Shown: in pieces, positions 44,201-51,049 of the stretch
Position numbering within the stretch: position 1 is the stretch's first letter
Layout: each line of letters begins with the position of its first letter
From: Solirubrobacter deserti
Lineage (GTDB): Bacteria > Actinomycetota > Thermoleophilia > Solirubrobacterales > Solirubrobacteraceae
DNA: 64,000 nt
NCBI RefSeq assembly: GCF_027587175.1
Contig: NZ_JAPCID010000015.1
Span: forward strand, 62,001 to 126,000
Reading direction: 5' to 3'
The notes under the pieces: generated by a model
Seen by the model: only the letters and a program-made list of their open reading frames with translations
Told to the model about the DNA's origin: nothing
Database searches by the model: none
Position numbers and translations under genes: made by a program

Positions 44201-44239
44201 CCACAGCTGGCGACGACCAATGCGGAGAGGTTCGCACAT
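41234..44239 (-). CDS. Secreted FN3/beta-helix surface protein with WGVxVD N-terminal domain (protein D)
   Basis: 1001 residues. Signal peptide (LWLALGFAVLVSSLALTVGQANA), shared unrecognised domain (about 45-235: QPWGVEVDASTLASLTR, RGLTLVAASS, LDLVIKPTGVGAEATLARHL), an FN3-like domain, two further FN3 domains, a TPTVTA repeat linker and a beta-helix (about 565-1001) ending DIDGQPRPATGCDAGADER. The beta-helix carries copy 2 of the 760-bp near-identical segment. ATG 44239 has a GAGAAG-like site and begins the signal peptide neatly; an in-frame codon at 44284 would add a polar extension. GGTTCGGTCAA (minus, 44272-44282) lies just upstream. Confidence 0.85.
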   Translation of the reverse strand: MCEPLRIGRRQLWLALGFAVLVSSLALTVGQANAAARTAQVASSQPWGVEVDASTLASLTRAEGREFRKRGLTLVAASSLTAADERKLAVAASKWGVRGIARSDARTMTFVDASNLAAFERLANGPTRVAGVLELKRATSAASWRKAVAVARQSPVLDLVIKPTGVGAEATLARHLSAVTASSASTDRTPPRLTGAARVTSTALNSVSVKWSRATDNTKVTGYGLYVDGRYVGSTQSTSTVFKNLSCATHQLAIDAMDAAGNRSAQALVTAAPTGCASTLAPEADASSGGVSTLAADTQRPSVPQGMRWTGTTPNTIGLAWNASSDNTGVAGYRLFRNGVAVGTTSSLSYTFSGLSCATRYTIALEAYDAAGNVSNRAEATGTTSTSACPTPTPTPTVAPDTRAPSVPQGMAWNGVTQTTVGLRWNASTDDRGVAGYRLYRNGVAVGTTTSLSYTFSGLSCATSYTFALEAYDAAGNASNRAEAAGTTLTSACPTPTPTATATATPTVTATPTATAAPTVTATPTVTATPTVTATPTVTATPTVTATPTVSPPPVGGNSANLWVDPNGGSCTRQASLAAYNDGTACGSFDAANDACRDGDIVLIKGGSYGAQTLSGGNSRSANCTMQVITGETARVSGNLGFSGASRLVLDGGGARNGVGARLVTTTISGSGSERNQYGAYASGGSKFVTLQGADFGGWQIDNSNNVTYRNNDIGPCDTIDSDGGGGNCDNGSIEYCEAGFAHCTQYNEGHVVEGNLVHDFGADDSFFGGGGSNDPHWECMYVSYPRNLTIRGNTFVNCANGGNIFFTYSNAGGGFTADYGYTGLTIENNVFTKTCNNSSAPCGGRLDFAFGISGHCNIYGGTDLSNVVIRNNSFLGGSGFDISGGCTQGNPGVTLSGNVRLGRNYANACGANGAWPAQPSQLRETFYGGAVTCGSNPQTLGSAEAAIDPHVMSNSNTAPDPHLKGSTGPFDAFVATSCPATDIDGQPRPATGCDAGADER
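41532..42291 (-). repeat. 760-bp near-identical direct repeat, copy 2 (inside protein D)
   Basis: Pairs with 16123-16882 at a constant offset of 25,409 bp, same orientation, two mismatches by eye. Recombination between the copies would delete or duplicate 25.4 kb, which carries the CDP-sugar and asnB-GT2 operons. Confidence 0.9.
42593..42735 (-). repeat. 18-bp tandem repeat encoding a TPTVTA linker (protein D)
   Basis: About eight 18-bp units of the type GGCGTAGCCGTCACGGTC on the plus strand encode Thr-Pro-Thr-Val-Thr-Ala. Three middle units are identical, pointing to recent slippage. Same place in the domain order as the TPTVTV linker of protein A. Confidence 0.8.
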
Positions 44240-44271
44240 GGCGTTTCTTCTCGGCTCCCTTTGAGAATGGC

Positions 44272-44282
44272 TTGACCGAACC
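44272..44282 (-). promoter_or_regulatory. GTTCGG-type element upstream of protein D
   Basis: GGTTCGGTCAA on the minus strand, 33 nt before ATG 44239, the same core as upstream of the secreted protein at 14.6 kb. No clear -10 box is visible between it and the start. Confidence 0.4.
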
Positions 44283-44284
44283 AC

Positions 44285-44645
44285 TCCCCAGATGGGGTGT
44301 GGGCCCTAGGCGCCTCGCCACGGGCACACGCGAAGACGCGCGCCCCCGGCGAGGACACCGCCAAGGCATCCGCGAGCACCCCTGTCGCCGATGGCCCTGG
44401 TCCGACCGATGTGAACTTTGTGGTCCCCCCGACGCTTATCCGCTGGCTCGACGCGGGTTCCGTGCCGGTATGGAACGCCCGGTTTGTGCCCCCCGTACCG
44501 GACCGGCAAACCCAGTACGGGGCCAAACCTCACAAGAAGATGACAACCCTGTTCAACCCCGATCCGGTCGTTAGAATTCCCCGAATCAGGACTATCTGCG
44601 CCGCTAGGCGGCGAGCGACGGGCCGGGCACGGTACGGTCCTGTCC
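44285..44645. promoter_or_regulatory. 361-bp divergent intergenic region
   Basis: No gene seen. It holds an imperfect long inverted repeat, GGTTTG...GTAC (44481-44498) with GTACGGGGCCAAACC (44515-44529), and near its right end TACGGT (44633-44638), 7 nt before the GT2 ATG at 44646, which is a probable leaderless promoter. The region is less GC-rich around 44540-44600 (TTAGAATTCCCCGAATCAGG), as expected for a regulatory stretch. Confidence 0.5.
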
Positions 44646-45542
44646 ATGCCGCCGATAGACGTCGTCGTGGTCTCGTACAACAGCGCGGACGAGCTGCGCG
44701 CCTGCGTGGAACCGTTGACGAGGATCGATGGCGTCCACGTCTACGTGGTCGACAGCAACTCGAGCGATGACAGTCTCCAGACCGTGGCCGACCTGCCGGT
44801 GACGACCATCGCGCTGGAGGTGAACCGCGGGTTCGGCTTCGGCTGCAACGCCGGCGCGCGTGCCGGGAGCGCGCCGTACGTGCTGCTCCTGAACCCTGAT
44901 GCGACGATCGACGGTGAGTCGCTGACGCGCATGGTCGCCGTCGCCGAAGGCGACGCGCGGATCGGCGCTGTCGCACCGCGCATCATCGAGCCTGACGGCA
45001 CGCTCGACTGGTCACAACGCCGCTTCCCACGGCTGCGCTCCACGTACGCGCAGGCGTTGTTTCTGCATCGTTTCTTCCCCTTGGCGCCGTGGACAGATGA
45101 GCTCGTCCGCGATCCGGCGGCATACGCGTCACCCGCCTCGCCCGAATGGGCGTCCGGCGCCTGCCTGCTCGTCCGCCGGTCCGCCTATGAACGGCTGGGC
45201 GGACTCGACGACGGGTTCTTCCTCTACTGCGAGGACATGGATCTGTGTCGCCGGCTGCGCGATGCCGGGCTCGACATACGATTCGAGCCGGCGGCGGTGT
45301 GCGTGCACCAGGGCGGGATGTCCGCGCCCCGCGCCGCGCTACTTCCCGTGCTGGCGGCCAGCCGCGTCCGGTACGCGCAACTTCATCGATCCGCCCAGGT
45401 CGCTTTCTTGGAGCGGCTCGGAGTGGTACTGGGCGGACTATCCCACGCGCTGGTCACGCGCGGCGGCGGCGAGGCTAGGCGCGGCAACCTGCGCGCCGTC
45501 CGACGCGCGCTGTCCCCGCGACCGCGGATGGGCGTCGACTGA
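44646..45542 (+). CDS. Family 2 glycosyltransferase, rhamnosyltransferase (WbbL)-like
   Basis: 298 residues: IDVVVVSYNSADELRACVEP, YVVDSNSSDDSLQ, NRGFGFGCNAGARAG, the metal-binding NPDA (LLLNPDATIDGESL) and the catalytic FFLYCEDMDLCRRLRDAGL. These are the hallmarks of WbbL-type rhamnosyl and related deoxysugar transferases. ATG 44646 follows a TACGGT box by 7 nt. The last 160 bp overlap the 3' end of the convergent polymerase gene. Confidence 0.87.
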   Translation: MPPIDVVVVSYNSADELRACVEPLTRIDGVHVYVVDSNSSDDSLQTVADLPVTTIALEVNRGFGFGCNAGARAGSAPYVLLLNPDATIDGESLTRMVAVAEGDARIGAVAPRIIEPDGTLDWSQRRFPRLRSTYAQALFLHRFFPLAPWTDELVRDPAAYASPASPEWASGACLLVRRSAYERLGGLDDGFFLYCEDMDLCRRLRDAGLDIRFEPAAVCVHQGGMSAPRAALLPVLAASRVRYAQLHRSAQVAFLERLGVVLGGLSHALVTRGGGEARRGNLRAVRRALSPRPRMGVD

Positions 45543-47020
45543 GCTGCGGCGTCGGCTTCGCGGGCGTTCATCCGGGCCGCGGCCGCGAGGCCGAGGATCA
45601 GGAACAGCACGAACGTCACCTGAGAAAAGCCGAGCGCGTCGAACGTCACCGACCCCACCGCGTAGGCAGTCACCGATGCCGTCACTGCGACCTGCAGCCA
45701 TCCCGCGGGTGAGTCGTCGTACTTGGACCCGCGTCCGAACCGCCTCGCCACGCGGGTGAACAGCAGCAGCCACGCGACGAGGCCGAAGTAGCCCACCTCG
45801 TATGTGGTGCCAAGCCATTGGTTGTCCAAGATGCACGCGTTCGAGGACGGTCCGGAGATGACGCGTGTACCGTACCCGTAGCCCAGGAACGGCTTCTTGG
45901 CGACCTCAGCCAGTGTCGGACCGATGTCTGCGACGCGCCCCGAGGAGGCGCAGTCGCCTGCGAGGGCGCTCTGTTGGCCCACGAGCCCGCCTTCAGGGAA
46001 AAACGACTCCTTCAAGGAGCCCAAGGTTCCGGGCATCGCGATCTGTGTCACGAGGATCACCGGCAGCAGCAGCGGCCACATCCGCTTCATCTCGGCCGTG
46101 CGCAGCCAGAAGAAGACGATCAACAGCGTGAGCAGCATCATGATCCCGGTGCGCGAGACCGTCGAAAGCACTCCGAGCGTGATTGCGGCCACGGCGAAGT
46201 ACCACTTCGAGCTGCTGACGCGGGTGACGTAGACGCCCAACGGAATCAGCATCACCAAGACCGCGCTCAGAGCGATCGGATGCTCCGCCGGGCCTACGGT
46301 ACGCGTCGCGCTGCCGCGGCCCAGGCCCGACTCGAAGCTTGGATCACCGACCAGGATCGGGATCACCTTGTCCACGTACGCGAACGGTGAGAACCCAGTG
46401 CGCGACTCGACAATCGCCAACAAGCCGATGATCGCTCCGCCCATCACCAGCGTCTTCGCGAGCAGATCGATCGCGGACTGCGTGCGGACGACGCTGACGA
46501 CGACGTAGAAGACGACCATGAAGCTCGCCAGGAACGTGACCGCTTTCAGCACCTCAGACTGCAGCGGGCCGGCCCGCTCAGGGTTGGTCAGCACCGAGCC
46601 GACGACCACGAGCAAGATGCACGCGAGCGTGCCGTCGATGCCACTCTTACGGACGCGCACGCGCGAATCGACCAGCAGTGCCCCGAGCCAGCCCGCGACG
46701 ATGAGCGCGACCAGAAGCCGATAGGGCTCGAGCGAGATTCCCGCGTCGCCCGGGAACTTGTACCGGCGCAGCGGGATGAACAGGATCACCAGCACCAGGA
46801 CCATGAGCACCCGGTCCCAGGGCAGGAACGGGCGCCTAACCACAAGGGCGCCCGCGAGCAGCACCGTGCCCACGGCGCCGCCCAGGATCGCAGTCTTCAT
46901 ATTGCCGGCCCCACCGACCCCGCCGACCAGGCACGCCAACGCGACCATGACCAGCGCGATGCCGGCCCGTCGCTCAACGGCCGTCGGCTCCGACGGACCG
47001 GACTGAGCTAGTGCAGCCAT
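45383..47020 (-). CDS. O-antigen ligase/polymerase (Wzy/WaaL-like) membrane protein
   Basis: 545 residues with about ten to twelve hydrophobic helices up to about residue 485, and a large extracytoplasmic loop containing the KPFLGYGYGTRVI and DNQWLGTTYEVGYFGL region typical of Wzy_C/O-antigen ligases. It would polymerise or ligate the repeat unit at the outer face. The last 55 or so residues are Arg/Ser/Pro-rich and exist only because the frame runs into the antisense strand of the GT2 gene, with no earlier stop. Three bp separate it from the Wzz-like gene, so they form one operon with the small LuxR gene. Confidence 0.82.
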   Translation of the reverse strand: MAALAQSGPSEPTAVERRAGIALVMVALACLVGGVGGAGNMKTAILGGAVGTVLLAGALVVRRPFLPWDRVLMVLVLVILFIPLRRYKFPGDAGISLEPYRLLVALIVAGWLGALLVDSRVRVRKSGIDGTLACILLVVVGSVLTNPERAGPLQSEVLKAVTFLASFMVVFYVVVSVVRTQSAIDLLAKTLVMGGAIIGLLAIVESRTGFSPFAYVDKVIPILVGDPSFESGLGRGSATRTVGPAEHPIALSAVLVMLIPLGVYVTRVSSSKWYFAVAAITLGVLSTVSRTGIMMLLTLLIVFFWLRTAEMKRMWPLLLPVILVTQIAMPGTLGSLKESFFPEGGLVGQQSALAGDCASSGRVADIGPTLAEVAKKPFLGYGYGTRVISGPSSNACILDNQWLGTTYEVGYFGLVAWLLLFTRVARRFGRGSKYDDSPAGWLQVAVTASVTAYAVGSVTFDALGFSQVTFVLFLILGLAAAARMNAREADAAAQSTPIRGRGDSARRTARRLPRLASPPPRVTSAWDSPPSTTPSRSKKATWADR

Positions 47021-47023
47021 GAC

Positions 47024-47812
47024 TCAGGCTGCGACCTGGTGACGCTCCCGCTCCGCCCAGTGTTCCTCCGTCGGCGCGTCGCCCTGACGCGGCGCCGGAG
47101 GGCCCTTGCGCTTGGACCGCGGGCGCAGGTTCTCGAGCGCGAACGCGAGCGCGAGGAAGCCGATGTTGATCAGCAGGAAGAGGAAGATCGGACGCACCAT
47201 GGAACGCTTCTCGAACAGCTCGGGATTGGTGGCCTTCTGCGTGACGACCACCTCCACGCGCTTGTCCTTCGGGATGTTGCTTGCAGCTTGCTGACGATCC
47301 AGGAACTCCCGGAACGCCTTGCTCGAGCGCATGGCCACATCCATCGCGGACTCGGGCGTCGGGCCGAGGCCCTTCATCGTGATCAGCGGCAGCGTGGAGT
47401 TGGTCCCAGGCGGCTGGACGACCATCGGGACGACCGATTCACCGGGCTTGGAGTTCTTCATGACCTCCGCCTGCACCTCGTCGCTCTTGGCGAGTTCTGC
47501 GTAAAGCCCCGCGAGGCCGGAGTAGCGGCCCGGATCTCCGTACTTCGGGATCAGAATCGGGTCGTCGGTGCCGGAGTCGACCTGGATCATGTCGTCGAGG
47601 ATCGCGCGGCCCCACGGGAAGCCGGCCTGGGTGATCAATAGCGTCGAAGCGCTGGCCCAGACTTCCTGCTCCCGGTAGGTCAACGTGGGCTTGCCGCCCT
47701 CGACACTGATCCGCGCCGAGGACATGACCGCGACAAACGTCGCGAGCATGAACCCAATGACGAGCACCACCTTGAAGCGCCACGCCACGGAAAGGAAACG
47801 TGCGAGGTCCAC
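47024..47812 (-). CDS. Wzz-like polysaccharide chain-length / copolymerase protein
   Basis: 262 residues with a transmembrane helix at about 13-31 (FKVVLVIGFMLATFVAVMS) and a second at about 207-227 (IFLFLLINIGFLALAFALE), enclosing an extracytoplasmic region, then a 35-residue charged cytoplasmic tail. This is the Wzz/PCP layout without a tyrosine-kinase domain (no Walker A). The typical Pro-rich motif before TM2 is not obvious. The GTG at 47812 lies 4 bp after the LuxR stop, and the polymerase follows after 3 bp. Confidence 0.75.
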   Translation of the reverse strand: MDLARFLSVAWRFKVVLVIGFMLATFVAVMSSARISVEGGKPTLTYREQEVWASASTLLITQAGFPWGRAILDDMIQVDSGTDDPILIPKYGDPGRYSGLAGLYAELAKSDEVQAEVMKNSKPGESVVPMVVQPPGTNSTLPLITMKGLGPTPESAMDVAMRSSKAFREFLDRQQAASNIPKDKRVEVVVTQKATNPELFEKRSMVRPIFLFLLINIGFLALAFALENLRPRSKRKGPPAPRQGDAPTEEHWAERERHQVAA

Positions 47813-47816
47813 GGGC

Positions 47817-48038
47817 TCAGCTCACCGTCCCGCGCGAAGACAGGTACAGCGCCGCGGCGCCAGTCCGGTTGCGCACTCCCAGCTTGTGGAAGATCGAGCT
47901 CAGGTGAAACTTGACGGCGTGCACGGTGACACCGAGTCCCGCGGCGATCTGGGCGTTCGTCTCGCCGTGCGCGGTGCGATGAAGCACTTCGCGCTCTCGG
48001 ACCGTCAAGCGCGCCAAGCTGGAGTTGTCCACATCCAT
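47817..48038 (-). CDS. 73-residue LuxR/GerE-type DNA-binding protein (HTH only)
   Basis: A stand-alone GerE-type helix-turn-helix (LTVREREVLHRTAHGET, AVKFHLSSIFHKLGVRNRT) with no receiver or sensor domain, the same size as Bacillus GerE (74 aa). ATG 48038 is preceded by TACAGT with 6 nt between, so leaderless. In-frame codons run up to 48179 but are not HTH-like. It leads the operon with the Wzz- and Wzy-like genes. Its recognition helix is close to that of the response regulator at 10.6 kb. An 18-bp inverted repeat lies 65 bp upstream. Likely a local regulator of polymer export or length. Confidence 0.82.
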   Translation of the reverse strand: MDVDNSSLARLTVREREVLHRTAHGETNAQIAAGLGVTVHAVKFHLSSIFHKLGVRNRTGAAALYLSSRGTVS

Positions 48039-48044
48039 GAGGCG

Positions 48045-48050
48045 ACTGTA
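48045..48050 (-). promoter_or_regulatory. Probable -10 box of the luxR-wzz-wzy operon
   Basis: TACAGT on the minus strand, 6 nt before ATG 48038. A second weak candidate, GATACG, lies at 48069-48074. Confidence 0.45.
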
Positions 48051-48102
48051 GACCGGCTCCCGCCTTCTCGTATCCGCCGTTGGACCAGCCCCTGGACCCC
48101 AA

Positions 48103-48120
48103 CCTAGCCGTTCCGCTAGG
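48103..48120. promoter_or_regulatory. 18-bp inverted repeat in the luxR/wzx divergent promoter
   Basis: CCTAGC-CGTTCC-GCTAGG, two 6-bp arms with a 6-nt spacer. It contains CCGTTCCGCTAG (48108-48119), a relative of CCGTTCGGTTAG and CCGTTCGGTCAG at 24982 and 27223. A good candidate binding site for one or both similar LuxR-type proteins. Confidence 0.55.
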
Positions 48121-48165
48121 TGCGGTCCTCGTCGTTTCCCCGAAGACGCCGGAGGCCTGCAGACA

Positions 48166-48171
48166 TAGCCT
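48166..48171 (+). promoter_or_regulatory. Probable -10 box of the flippase gene (leaderless)
   Basis: TAGCCT, 7 nt before ATG 48179. It supports this ATG over in-frame codons upstream to 48080. Confidence 0.45.
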
Positions 48172-48178
48172 GGGCGCA

Positions 48179-49666
48179 ATGGGTCAGGAGCTATCGAGCA
48201 GCGTCATCCGGCGACGCGCCAAGAGCGGCATCTTCTTCGTCGGCTCGTGGGGCGTGATGAACCTGATCGTGGGATTCGGCGGCAACATCGTGCTCGCGCG
48301 ACTCCTCGAGCCGCGCGATTTCGGCATCGTCGCCATCGGCGCCACGCTGATGATGTTCACGACGTCTATCGCGGACGGCGGGCTCGGCAGCGGGTTGATC
48401 CGGCGCGAGCACGACCCGGACAAGCCGGAGCTCCGCGCCACGCTCGCGCTGCAGCTCACGCTCACGAGCACGCTCGCGGTGCTCGCCGCCGCCATCGGCT
48501 GGTTGGTCGGCGGCGCCGGGCTCGTCGTGGCGATGATGATGCTGGCGCTGCCCGTCGCGGCGTTCCAGACGCCCGGCCGCGTCGTCCTCTCGCGTGCGAT
48601 GCGCTTCAAGGCCCTCTCCACCACGGAGGCGGTCTGCAACCTCCTCTACTACGTGTGGTCCATCGGGCTCGTGGTGTTCTTCGACGCGGGTGTCTGGGCG
48701 CTGGCCTCGGCAGTCGTGATCCGCGCGCTGACCCTTGCCGTGGGCATCACCGCCGTCGCGCGCCACGGGGTGCTCATCCCCTCGTTCAGCGCTGCCTCCA
48801 GGCTGCGTCCGGTGATCGCGTTCGGACTGCGCTTCCAGGGCGTGAGCCTGGCGGGCATGCTGCGTGAGCAGGGCCTGAACGCCGGCATCGCCGCCATCGC
48901 GGGCGTCGGCACGCTCGGCTTTTGGACGCTCACGAAGCGCCTGCTCGAGCTGCCGGCCCTGATGTTCGAGCCCTTGCACCGCGTGTCGTTCCCACTGCTC
49001 TCGCGCGTCCTTGCCGACAAGCAGGATCCGGCGCGCATGCTCGACCGCGGTGTTGCGGTCGCCAGTACCGCCTCCGGTGTGGTGCTCGTCGGTATGGCCT
49101 GCTCGGCACAGGAGCTCGTCCCGTTCGTCTTCGGCGAGCAGTGGCGAGCAGTCGGGGAGATCATCCCTTGGATCTGCGGTTCGCTGCTGGTAGCGGGTCC
49201 GCTCTCGGTCGTCGCCGTGGGCTTCCTGTACGCCAGCGACGCCCCTCACGTCGTGCTGTGGTCGACGGTCATCCATACCGCCGTCCTGTTCGCGGTCGCG
49301 TTCCCGCTGCTCGACGTCGTCGGCCCGGCTGCCATCGGGGTCGGGTCGCTCGCGGGCGCGATCGTTGATGCCGCAATCATGGCGCGTGCGATCAGCCAGC
49401 GGTCGTCGGCACGTCCCCTCGACGGCCTCCTGCCGACGGTAGCGGTCGCGGTGGTCGCGGCGGCGGCCGGGCTTGCGGTTTCGGCCTGGGCGGGGAACGG
49501 CGTCTTGGCCGGCATCGCGGCCGGAGCCACCGGTGCGATGGTGTACCTCGTCGTCATGGCGATCGTGCGGCGCGCGGTCGTGACCGACACGCTGCGCCTG
49601 ATCGGCGACGCGGTCCGCTCCGGGCTTACGAAGGAGACCCCGCTCGCCGCGGGCGAGGCGAGCTAG
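48179..49666 (+). CDS. wzx: Polysaccharide flippase (Wzx-like, oligosaccharide flippase family)
   Basis: 495 residues with about twelve to fourteen transmembrane helices: an N-terminal SGIFFVGSWGVMNLIVGFGG followed by LARLLEPRDFGIVAIGATLM (the family signature after TM1), and hydrophobic stretches throughout. It would move the undecaprenyl-linked repeat unit to the outer face. It is divergent from the Wzz/Wzy operon with a shared regulatory gap, fitting coordinated control. Its last 41 bp overlap the convergent GT4 gene. Confidence 0.88.
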   Translation: MGQELSSSVIRRRAKSGIFFVGSWGVMNLIVGFGGNIVLARLLEPRDFGIVAIGATLMMFTTSIADGGLGSGLIRREHDPDKPELRATLALQLTLTSTLAVLAAAIGWLVGGAGLVVAMMMLALPVAAFQTPGRVVLSRAMRFKALSTTEAVCNLLYYVWSIGLVVFFDAGVWALASAVVIRALTLAVGITAVARHGVLIPSFSAASRLRPVIAFGLRFQGVSLAGMLREQGLNAGIAAIAGVGTLGFWTLTKRLLELPALMFEPLHRVSFPLLSRVLADKQDPARMLDRGVAVASTASGVVLVGMACSAQELVPFVFGEQWRAVGEIIPWICGSLLVAGPLSVVAVGFLYASDAPHVVLWSTVIHTAVLFAVAFPLLDVVGPAAIGVGSLAGAIVDAAIMARAISQRSSARPLDGLLPTVAVAVVAAAAGLAVSAWAGNGVLAGIAAGATGAMVYLVVMAIVRRAVVTDTLRLIGDAVRSGLTKETPLAAGEAS

Positions 49667-51017
49667 AGCTAGCCGCCCGAGCGACCACTGCGTCGTATAG
49701 CGCCGACAGCTCGTTGATCAGGCGCTCGCTGGAACAGCGGGCCACGACGTCAGGGTCGGGCACGGCCGATGCCTTCCCAGCGCGCCAGCGATCGATCTCC
49801 GCCTCCAAGTGCGCGGCGATGGCGGCGGTGTCGGAGGGCCGGCTCAGGCGCGCCGCGCCGGACGCCTCCAGCAGGTCGCGCGCGTCACCGTCGGGAACGG
49901 CCGCGAGAATCGGGCGGCCCGCCGCGAGATACTCGTAGGTCTTGTGCGGGATCAACCCGGTGCGACGGCCCGGCGGCAGGTCGTACAGCGGCAGGAAGAG
50001 CAGGTCGGCGGTCCGCATCAGCTCAAGCGTCCCGGCGTGCGGGACGAAGTCCCTGAGGGTCACGAACGGGTAGCGCGAGGCGACCTCACGATCGGGGCCG
50101 GTGAAGACGCCCGCGAGCACCACCTCGACGCTGCGCGTGAGCTGCGGCCGGCGTGCGAGCAGGGCTGCCATCGCTTCGAGCAGGTAAATGTGCGAGCGCG
50201 TGAGAAAGTCGACCCCGGGCGCGCCGCCGCCGAGCGCGCGCCGGAGGCGGGACGCGTTGCGCTGCTCGAGTCCGAGCTCGGTGTGCAGTGAGCCTGCGTG
50301 CAGGATCCGGAAGCGAGCATCGTCGCGCGGCGTCACGGGACCCGCGAAGTCCGTCGGGTCGAACGCGTTCGGGATTGCGACCACGCGCTCGGGATCCAGA
50401 CCCGGGAAGGCGTTCAGGACGCGCACGCGCGCCTCGGGCGCGTTCATCACCACCGCATCCGCTGCGGCCAGCATTCGACCCATCTCCCGCACCTCCAGCC
50501 GGCGGTGCCAGCGGGTCGTGTAGACCAGCATGTCGTCCAACGCCCACGGATCCTCGAAATCCATGACGAGCGGCAGGCCGAGCCGCCGCGCGATTCGGAT
50601 CGCGGTGCTCGCTGTGTAATAGGGCGCGACCGACGCGTGAACGAGGTCCGCGTCACGGCCGACCTTCGCGGCCAGCTCGGGCGCCTCGGCGTTCCACCAC
50701 CGCTCCCACCGTGCCGGCCGACGCAGCCAGCGCTCGAATCTGGCCTCCCAGGCGTTGCCGTGCGGCGGCTCGGTGGTCGGCAACCGATGGATCTCGGCTT
50801 GCACCCGCGCGTCCGACAGCGCGTCGTCGGCGGGCATCCAGCGGTACTCCACCGTTCCCGGCCCAGTCACCACGATCGGGCGAACGCCGGCCGCGGGCAG
50901 GTGCCGGGCCAGCTGCAGGTTGCGCTGCACGCCCGCCCCACCACTAGGCGGGAACCGGTGGGCAAGCATCAACACAGAGTGGCGCGGATCGCTCGAAGGC
51001 GCCGACGATTGCGGCAT
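49626..51017 (-). CDS. GT4-type glycosyltransferase
   Basis: 463 residues, GT-B fold. The acceptor domain begins VLMLAHRFPPSGGAGVQRNL, with VVAIPNAFDPTDF and RILHAGSLH in the middle. The donor site is less canonical: LMRTADLLFLPLYDLPPGRRTGLIPHKTYEYLAAGRPILA, in which Lys-Thr-Tyr-Glu-Tyr replaces the usual EX7E start. This resembles the WbpH/WcaL-like group that looks for proteins of the form LIPxKxYEYLA. ATG 51017 follows 32 bp after the preceding GT4. The Ser/Arg-rich tail overlaps the flippase end on the other strand. Confidence 0.82.
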   Translation of the reverse strand: MPQSSAPSSDPRHSVLMLAHRFPPSGGAGVQRNLQLARHLPAAGVRPIVVTGPGTVEYRWMPADDALSDARVQAEIHRLPTTEPPHGNAWEARFERWLRRPARWERWWNAEAPELAAKVGRDADLVHASVAPYYTASTAIRIARRLGLPLVMDFEDPWALDDMLVYTTRWHRRLEVREMGRMLAAADAVVMNAPEARVRVLNAFPGLDPERVVAIPNAFDPTDFAGPVTPRDDARFRILHAGSLHTELGLEQRNASRLRRALGGGAPGVDFLTRSHIYLLEAMAALLARRPQLTRSVEVVLAGVFTGPDREVASRYPFVTLRDFVPHAGTLELMRTADLLFLPLYDLPPGRRTGLIPHKTYEYLAAGRPILAAVPDGDARDLLEASGAARLSRPSDTAAIAAHLEAEIDRWRAGKASAVPDPDVVARCSSERLINELSALYDAVVARAASSSSPRPRRAGSPS

Positions 51018-51049
51018 GGACGGCAGCCTACCCTCGGCCGACGCGGCGC

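Noticed and set aside
44481-44529. Imperfect inverted repeat as a terminator or attachment site
   Set aside because: It lies in the middle of a divergent gap rather than after a gene, the arms are interrupted, and no integrase or T-run is nearby. Kept only as part of the intergenic description.
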